Source of the DNA: Kappaphycus alvarezii | Lineage: Eukaryota > Rhodophyta > Florideophyceae > Gigartinales > Solieriaceae | Length of the DNA: 64,000 nt | NCBI GenBank assembly: GCA_002205965.3 | Contig: NADL03000512.1 | Span: 124,001 to 188,000 of the forward strand | Direction of reading: 5' to 3' | Shown here: positions 57,101-64,000 of the stretch, piece by piece | How the letters are laid out: each line of letters opens with the position of its first letter | Position numbering within the stretch: position 1 is the stretch's first letter | The notes under the pieces: model-generated | What the model saw: the letters and a program-made list of their open reading frames with translations, nothing else | Database searches by the model: none | Told to the model about the DNA's origin: nothing | Program-made: the position numbers and the translations under genes

Positions 57101-57143
57101 AATGGGGAGGTTTACTTAAGTTTCCTGATAACAGCGACACCCA

Positions 57144-57181
57144 GTTTAAATCAACTCGTTGAGTTTAAATCAACTCGTTGA
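57144..57181. repeat. 19-bp tandem duplication
   Basis: Two exact 19-base units starting GTTTAAATCAACTCG, followed by a partial third (GTTG). They lie about 40 bases beyond the 3'-tail fragment at 57003-57100, so they may be a trace of its insertion. Confidence 0.8.
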
Positions 57182-57185
57182 GTTG

Positions 57186-59372
57186 TTTAGTGCGAGTGGT
57201 GGGAAGTTTGGGAGTCCTATGAACACGCTTTGAAACTATGATTCAAGATCTACAGTATGAGTAACAGAGTACTGCACTGTGCATATTTTTACCAAAATGT
57301 AGCTCCTGACGTGCGAAAGAGCTTTCTCACTTTCACAGCGGACACAAGCAGAAAATGTCGCTTACCTCTTGGGTTACTTGCGAAAGGTACGCTAATGTTC
57401 GCAAATAATATCACTGTTGATACGATCACCATCAAGTCCACTCTCATTTCGCTTTGATCTAGTTGGGGGACGCTGAAAGTGATGTTGATTACTGATATAC
57501 GTAGTGGTAAATTCTGGAGTAACCCACTACCTGTATGGTACAGGTTTTTGAACACATTAATTTTAAAAAAGGTTCTCCCCTCCCGTGGTAGATGTGGCTG
57601 CGGGTGTTTGAACCTAAAAATATATTTGCATTATACCGCATCTGCCACAATTGGGAGGGTGGCTTACACTGTTCGAATGAATGTTATGAACCTTAGTTTC
57701 CTCATTCAGGATAATGCACTTAGTGGCAATTGGGTCCGGGTCATCCTGCCCTACTACCCCTCCCTTTTCACCTATTTATTCATGGATATATCAAGTTGCA
57801 ATCGTTCAAAACCGCTTCCACTCCATGAGCTTTGCAGGGCTATAAAGCCTCAGATACAACGTATAGCTAAGTGAAACTCCCTATAGTGAAACCACGCAAC
57901 CACTGAACTGAAATCCCTCAGTGCCACTAGAAGTGACTGCGACTTTGCGCCATAGCTCGTTCTGTAAGAAGAGATGGTCGCACACATCCAACAAAAATTG
58001 AAGCCATTTGCAAGGCTGCGAAACGGTAACCTAATGTGTAGTCTCTCCCACTGCATCTAGAACTCGTTGGACAAGTCTCTTATACTGTAGAATACCAATA
58101 CAGTAACATTAGAATCTGGAATTGTTCAAGTTGTGACAGTTGCAAGGGTGTAAAACAAAAGTGGACCTTTGAGAGAGTTTTGCAAGGTTGTTTGCACATG
58201 TACTGTAGTACTGTGGGGAAATGGATACGCTAGACTAGGATGCATTCACCAGACATTACATATTCTGTCTAGTATTGTAGCACTGCAGCACTGCAGCACT
58301 GCTACAATACTGTACTTGACGGAAAGTTGCGTGTTATCGGACATTTCAATTACAGCAGTGTCTTGCTCCCTGAAGGAAGTAATAAATATGTCAGAGAAAC
58401 ACCTGGCTCAGCCTGGAGTTTTTACGCGCCATATGAAGTAGTACTCACTTGAACATAGGACACGTCGCGAGCAAAATCACGCAACACCTTCCTCATATGA
58501 TTGGCAAGGAGACCAGGAATTGCTGCAAATAAAATGTTACAATAATGCGAAGGTCAAGCATACAGCTGGATTTTAACGTTTGGGAGGGTATTGTCTGAAG
58601 CAAAGTGTTCAAGAACGAGCTGTAAGAGTGTCGTTTTAGAGAGTCCTCGACAAACCTCAGGTGGTAATTGAGACAACAATAACATACATTCGATTGTTAT
58701 TTATTGCTTATTTGTACTAGAGACAGTAGGAGAGTACTGTACAGTACAGTACTAGTCCATCTGTTTAGTTTTTAAGTTTAGAAGCCTTGTAGATGATGAT
58801 CCGTAACCAACAACCACATAGCCTTTTGACTTCTCTCGAAAGGCCCTTTGAATCTCGTATGCCTAACCAAAGTAGTAACCAGAGCTCATACTTGAGTCGG
58901 ACGGCACTCGAACAAGTGCGGTGCACATCCCAAGGGCAATGCAAGGGGGCAATCCCCTTCGTCCTGAAGATGCCCTTCTATCGAGAATCTAGTTGCCTCG
59001 TCCGCAACTCGCAGAATGACTGCTTGGCTGATGAGCGACTGTCCTCAGCGCTTCACAACCTCTTCAACATGACCTTGACCAAACTCTACTTTTTATTTAT
59101 TTCACGTACTATCTTTGCAGCCAGCCCTGGCACGCACAGGTCTCGAGCCTTGCATATCAAATACTCGCTGCTAGTCCTGAGCAACCCTCCCTCCTTATAC
59201 CTACCTTCCCTACCCCAGACTCTGTCCATCCGCCTTCTGATCAATCACCCAACACCGTCTGGCCCTACACCAACCAACCATTACAGCCTTTCACACACCC
59301 ACCCACTTTACTCATCACCTCCGTTTAAACCACCGCAGTCTTTTTCTCACCCATTCGACTCGTTCGCCAAAT
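57186..59372. other. No recognised gene; upstream region of the 59.4 kb gene
   Basis: Small frames at 57257-57874 and 58169-58441 have no known domain. A 41-base palindrome lies at 58271-58311 and a TACTGTACAGTACAGTAC tract at 58733-58754. The last 200 bases are pyrimidine-rich (CCACCCA, CTCCC) and would suit an untranslated leader for the following gene. A 235-codon frame (58793-59500) overlaps that gene's start in another frame and is probably not coding. Confidence 0.4.
58271..58311. repeat. Palindrome with GCACTGCA core repeats
   Basis: Perfect 12-bp arms AGTATTGTAGCA / TGCTACAATACT surround 17 bases made of CTGCAGCA repeats. Could form a hairpin or cruciform. Confidence 0.8.
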
Positions 59373-60800
59373 TTGCCGCTTCGGTTTCTCCCGATATCCC
59401 CACCACGCCCCCCGATATCAATCGCACCAATGTCTTTCTCGACGATGTCCTCCTCCCATTCTTCGGACCGCACCCCTCCAGGAGTAGACCTCCTCGCTAG
59501 GCTATCTTCTCATCGTTCTTCAAAGATCGAGGAACACAGGCTCCCTAATACTAACAAAAACCTCTCCCACCGCAGCCGCCTCAACGACGCAAAGCGTACC
59601 ATTGCCCAACTCGAAGACGACCTCATTCTCACAACAAGCAAACTCCACGCCGTCACCGAAAAACGCGACGCCACGTACTCTGCCCTAGTCGCCGCCGAAC
59701 AAGAAAACAAACTCCTCTCCGAAAATGTTGCCGAACTGCGCAGGCGCAATGCCACTTTGGAGGAACGCATTCAAGATTTGCAGCGCACGCTGCTGGACCA
59801 TCACGGACTTGTGGCGGAGGATTCTTTCCAGGTTGCAGATGTTGCTGACAGGTTACAGGAGACGCCACATCGACGAACTCCCATGACAAACCCCGATTTA
59901 CTGACAACAGTTTTCACACCGAAGATTCCTATGACGCCAGTGCGGGCGTTTGAGAAGAGTGTTTACGTGGCTGTGGGTGAAACGCGCACAGTTGCCATAA
60001 TGAACCCTGCGTTTGCGTGCATGGCCAAGGGGGCGGCGAAATTGGAGGGTGACGTCGTCATAAATGATGCATTTGTCCCTATTCATGCGCCGGACAATCC
60101 ACTCACACTCATGTATCTGGGATTTCTTTACCCCGATGGAACGAGCTTGCCATACATTCCTGTACGCGACGTTGTGGTGCAATATCGTGGCAACATTGGG
60201 AGACCGCAGCGGTTGACTAAAAATGAGAGGTCGTGGCATGTGACGTATGCGCATGATTACGTGTACTTGTCCATGCCGCGGGCGGTGTACGAGAGACTCG
60301 TCCGGGCGGCAAGGAGAGCGTTTGAATGGCGTTTTGGACAACAGGAAAAGTGGGAGACAGAGGTGGATATTGAAGGGGATAGGGTATGGGTGTATGCTGG
60401 AATGAAGCCCGGTGCGAAAGTGCAGTGTCTTGCAGATGGGAAACGCGGCGAGAGATATGTTCGGGATGCGTTACGAGAACGAAGTGCGGATCTTGAGGGA
60501 GATGCCATGCTGTATATGCGGTTTAGTTTCAAGGATGAAGAAGGGGCAGTACCCACGTTATGCTTTAGGTTTCACAAGTTGATCGTAGAGAAGGCTATCT
60601 CAACAGGCTCAAAGTTTGGGATTCGGAAAATGCTTTTCTGTTCGGGTAAAGACTGTGAAGAGATTAGTCAGGAAACGTGTGCTGGGCTGCTTGCCATTGA
60701 TCAAGCTGTTACTCCAGGACCAAGAGAGACGTTACGGAAACTGTTGTCATGTTCTGGAAACCAAGCTGAGGTCATAGTTGCAGATCAGGACAAAGGTTAG
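59373..60800 (+). CDS. Unrecognised coiled-coil protein
   Basis: An intact 475-codon frame, one of two host-like genes in the window. The start is either ATG 59373 or ATG 59430 (MSFSTMSSSHSSD); the latter avoids a Pro-rich lead-in and looks more natural. Residues about 70-140 form a strongly charged coiled coil (IAQLEDDLILTTSKLHAV, VAELRRRNATLEERIQDLQ). A TP-rich linker, PMTNPDLLTTVFTPKIPMTP, follows. The C-terminal 300 residues look globular, with blocks SVYVAVGETRTVAIMNPAFA, LMYLGFLYPDGTSLPYIPV and LYMRFSFKDEEGAVPTLCFR. They contain several Cys (CSGKDCEE, ETCAG, LSCSG) but no metal-site pattern I recognise. There is no signal peptide or membrane span. I do not recognise a family. Base composition is more GC-rich than the flanking repeats, as expected for a real gene. 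TP motifs could be phosphorylation sites (inference). Confidence 0.65.
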   Translation: MPLRFLPISPPRPPISIAPMSFSTMSSSHSSDRTPPGVDLLARLSSHRSSKIEEHRLPNTNKNLSHRSRLNDAKRTIAQLEDDLILTTSKLHAVTEKRDATYSALVAAEQENKLLSENVAELRRRNATLEERIQDLQRTLLDHHGLVAEDSFQVADVADRLQETPHRRTPMTNPDLLTTVFTPKIPMTPVRAFEKSVYVAVGETRTVAIMNPAFACMAKGAAKLEGDVVINDAFVPIHAPDNPLTLMYLGFLYPDGTSLPYIPVRDVVVQYRGNIGRPQRLTKNERSWHVTYAHDYVYLSMPRAVYERLVRAARRAFEWRFGQQEKWETEVDIEGDRVWVYAGMKPGAKVQCLADGKRGERYVRDALRERSADLEGDAMLYMRFSFKDEEGAVPTLCFRFHKLIVEKAISTGSKFGIRKMLFCSGKDCEEISQETCAGLLAIDQAVTPGPRETLRKLLSCSGNQAEVIVADQDKG

Positions 60801-62339
60801 TAAAAGATTTTAGTAGGTTGATGTGAGGCGAGTCGTGATTGAAGCGTGTATGGCGGTTGACACACACGGGGAATGAGGTTATAATCGTGTACAGTGCACT
60901 CTAAGGGTGCTCGAGGCAACTACCCTATTGACCGCTCGATGGTGGTCATTTACAGGCTGTAAAGTTCTGAACGGGGTATGAACGTTTTGTTGGATATCAT
61001 ACTCTTTACGCCGGCGGATGGATTATGTTTCCAAGCAACTGGCAGTGGTGAAGGATTTGTTTGGTGGCTTAATTCAAATCGGTGGCAGTTGGCCCCCAAG
61101 TTCGCTAGCCAGCTTTGGCTGAGGAGATTTGCCACTTGCATTTGAATGAACAGAAGACGAGATTGTTTGATGAGATATTAATTTCCGCATCATACCAAAC
61201 AGAAACACTCTCTCTCATGTCCATCAGTTGAGGCCGGAAATGGCTAACCGCAAGTGAAGAGATGGCCAAGCGAGTGGGAATACGGTATGAGAGATAACTG
61301 AGAAACAAATTCCATCTGGCAAGTTTCCTCTATTGTTCAATCTCCTGGACCAATGAATAATTGCACTTATGGCTCCCTGCGGGGTAATTACTGATTTACT
61401 TTATTTTTGTTGTTAACATTAGCATCAGTCTGTTTTCCACTCTTGATAGCTGCAGTCACGACGTGCAGCGCAATAGTGTGCACCGTCGTCTGCAATACAA
61501 TCATTGCATAAGTTATGAACGGTTACACCGTTGGTACAGTATGATGAAGAGGAGAGCCTTTCACAAACATCCTTCGGAAGATACTTTCGGAAAACTACAC
61601 GCTGCAGCATTACAGAGTAATAGAGTACAGTACAGTGTTCTAGTGTGTGCTGTACAGCAGCAAATACCGGGTCTGCGAACAGTTTCGGAAACTGCATGAA
61701 AAAACTTCTCTTCTATTCAGGCAAAATCAAATCCGCATTGAACATTAAAATACCGAGTGGTATTGCCGTGCAACGCGCGGTCGATGTGAATGGGGATACA
61801 CATCTCATGTCACACACGAGAGGGGGATTGCGGCGAAACGCGAGCGCGCCTCCGCATTGGGCGGCTCGTCGAATATCAAGCGTTGCGAGCTCAGACAAGG
61901 GCCGAATCGATGGCGGCGGAAGTTGAATCACCTGCCAATCATTCGGAGTTTCTGGTACAGTAACCTTCATCAGCATTGGCTTGAACTGAACCACAAGAAT
62001 CGGCTTTACATACGCTTCAGCTACGGCTGCATTTGAGCGACTCGGCTTTTGTGCAGAGAATATGGGGGAAGGGATGACGGCCTGCCAAGGCGAGCCTCTG
62101 CTTCAGGTGGCCTCGACCGTGGTGCATACCAAAATTGGTGATCATTTCGGGACGCAGTAAGGCTTTGGTGAGGCCGCCTTAAAAAAGTGTCCATTGCAGT
62201 GGTCTCGGAAACTGCGTAATGATGTTCCCCATCACCACGATTCCGCTTAACGAAAATTTCTGTACTGTACTGTACTGTACTGTACAGCATCCAATGGAAG
62301 CCCCTTGTCGAGTATCTTACTGGCAATCCTACGCGCCGC
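60801..62339. other. No recognised gene
   Basis: Downstream of the coiled-coil gene. Short frames on both strands (61425-61994) lack known domains; one has an Arg-rich LDIRRAAQCGG segment. TACAGTACAGTG occurs at 61627-61640 and a (GTACT)n tract at 62261-62287. Confidence 0.45.
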
Positions 62340-62722
62340 TGTTTATGAGGTTACTATTTATATTCCGACCATTTCAAGGTGAATTTCCTCGCCATTTTCG
62401 CCCCCCTAACTACGGGTTTCGAAGCTTCAACCCTCTCATTAGTCCTTACGCCAGGTCAAACAAGTACAAAGCGTACTATAGGTTTACTCCTGCATTGCCT
62501 CATGGGACTAGGCTTCTCTCCATTCCAATTTCTACTCTTGCAGGATGGCATCCGCACGAATTTTCCGCTGTCACGGGCCTTGCAAAACCTGTCGCCAACA
62601 GAGGAGTTGAGAATTTCTCAAGGCCGAGATCAATTCTTTTGCAGCGGCATGCCGCGCTGATGTCCTCCTCCAACGCGGCCTGCCTGTTGTCTGGTCCCCC
62701 CTCTTCTTTCTACGCAGAATGA
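62340..62722 (+). mobile_element. Non-LTR element 3' fragment
   Basis: Pieces read FNPLISPYARSNKYKAYYRF, HGTRLLSIPISTLAGWHPHE and FSRPRSILLQRHAALMSSSN with AACLLSG. The order (LNPL, then the RF..LP.STL.GWHP, then ..RHAA....NAACLL) matches the C-terminal end of the large R2-like copies. A frameshift lies near 62430. It belongs with 49715-49890 as a diverged subfamily. Confidence 0.6.
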
Positions 62723-64000
62723 AGACGTCTGCCATTCTCCTCGGTATGCAACGCCTACATCCAAACCCCTCGGTTCTCAGCTCTCCGAATTCTTGCAGTA
62801 AACACGCTCCCTACTTTCCCCTATTCAAAAACCATTTGATAATGCAGCACACACGTTAACTTTTGGTAAACTGTCGATAAACTTGTCTAACTTGCACAGG
62901 GTAGAGTACTGCGAACATGTGTCTGGGGGAGTCGCGCAAATGGGCGCGCAAGATGGAAAGAAAATAGCTTGAATGCAAGCTGAAGAAGTCTCTTTTGCAT
63001 TTCCATTAAACCTGTGCAAGCCGTTGAATCTAGACTGCTTGTGAATGACATTGTGTGGGGCAGGGCTGACGGGATAGTTGGTCCATCAATGTGAGAGCAG
63101 TGAGGCACCTAATATGAGGAGAAGGGGTATCATAGCTGGCGTCCAATGCCGAATAGGAGGGACATTTGGGTCGGTTCACGTGAAATTTAGTAAACTTCCA
63201 CTCTTAAAAAAGTAAGACTTTCTGAGCATCTCACCTGTAAGGAAGTAGCCGAAAGCCCAATACGCAAGCAGGGTCAAGTGCAACTATCCTAGGAAAGCAG
63301 TGTGTCTCTGAAGGAGATCAAACTTCACCTCAGAGTATAAGTAATGAGTAAATGTAAATGAGTACTGGCCAAGAGCAAGGTTGATATTGAGTTGGTGTGG
63401 TACGTTGGCTGTAACGTTAAGAGTACAGTTCGGATTTATTTCATTGATAGGGGGTGGTCGCACTTCTATATCATACGAGGGAATACGGGTTGCTGATGTT
63501 ACAAACAGATCTTCGACGTGAAACGGCATGCGAGCTAGGATAGCTGCGGCGACATCTCACCTGATATGGAAAGCCAAACTTCGGTCTTTATGACGGGAAA
63601 GGTGCAGTACCCATCTTTCATTTATTCATCCAATTGGTATTTTGTGGGGTATGTTTGGTTGGTCTACTCTGAGGGGTGTGAAGGTTGAGAGTCCTATGAA
63701 CTTCTGCTTGCACAGACTAAACTGACCTTACAGTTGGGAAGGAACGTAAGTATAAGATTGCAGCCCATCATGTTTAGTATTTGGCTCTTCATCCATGAGT
63801 AGAGAATTGCTTTCATTTTGTCTCATTCTCTAATTATTTCGCCACCCTTTCCCACATCAAGGAGAGATCCTTATTCAATATTTGGTAACCCTACATGCTG
63901 CTGTGTCCGACATGCTACGGGTGCCGCACATGTTCACCACATAGCGCAGCTGAGCAGATGGCGAGGCCTGCACTTCATCCTTCCCGAAGAGCACCCAATG
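62723..64000. other. No recognised gene
   Basis: No coding region could be supported to the end of the window. An 81-codon minus frame at 63284-63529 (SYDIEVRPPPINEINPNCTL...) matches nothing I know. Confidence 0.45.

Noticed and set aside
58793-59500. 235-codon frame overlapping the start of the coiled-coil gene
   Set aside because: Its second half is the pyrimidine-rich leader and start of the 59373-60800 gene read in another frame. No domain is visible.
1-64000. CRISPR arrays, operons or prophage
   Set aside because: No regularly spaced repeats and no bacterial or phage gene sets. All recognisable families are eukaryotic mobile elements or host-like genes.

Overview
This window looks like eukaryotic nuclear DNA that is mostly transposon debris. 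Two clues support this: the decayed elements belong to eukaryotic families (copia and gypsy LTR elements, hAT, PIF/Harbinger, pogo, and an R2-like non-LTR element with a restriction-like endonuclease), and the two likely host genes are single uninterrupted reading frames. One of them starts with a Ser/Pro/Arg-rich organelle-type leader. A compact, intron-poor, repeat-rich genome such as a red alga would fit, but the assignment is an inference. There are no operons, rRNA genes, convincing tRNAs or CRISPR arrays.

Layout. 1-5.4 kb: PIF/Harbinger transposase remnant (+), DUF7869-like element protein (-), weak MULE-like traces. 5.5-11 kb: LTR-like sequence, then a decayed copia element with both LTRs (6788-10998). 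11.8-15.1 kb: DDE transposase remnant, an LTR-element integrase (-) and 3' pieces of the non-LTR family. 15.3-17.3 kb: an ABC half-transporter gene (-) with one frameshift. 17.9-19.8 kb: non-LTR 3' pieces around a second PIF/Harbinger-like transposase. 20.1-24.7 kb: a structurally complete hAT element with terminal inverted repeats, an exact 8-bp target duplication and dense subterminal repeats. 26.6-28.8 kb: a second hAT transposase. 29-33.8 kb: a 5'-truncated copia element with a polypurine tract and 3' LTR. 36-37.6 kb: pogo-type transposase. 38.5-43.85 kb: a gypsy element (-) interrupted by about 1 kb. 45.9-48.1 kb: LTR and gag of another gypsy element. 48.5-57.1 kb: non-LTR elements, dominated by a large tail-to-tail inverted repeat (50001-52266 against 52300-54554). 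59.4-60.8 kb: an intact 475-codon gene for an unrecognised coiled-coil protein. The rest is non-coding or unrecognised.

The two host-like genes show no link to each other. The main observations are the large inverted repeat, whose arms are nearly identical in coding sequence but diverge next to the loop; the hAT element with its AGTCGACT-rich subterminal arrays; the many 3'-only non-LTR fragments; and older transposase frames broken mainly by in-frame nonsense codons. All boundaries and family calls come from reading the sequence; no database search was run.
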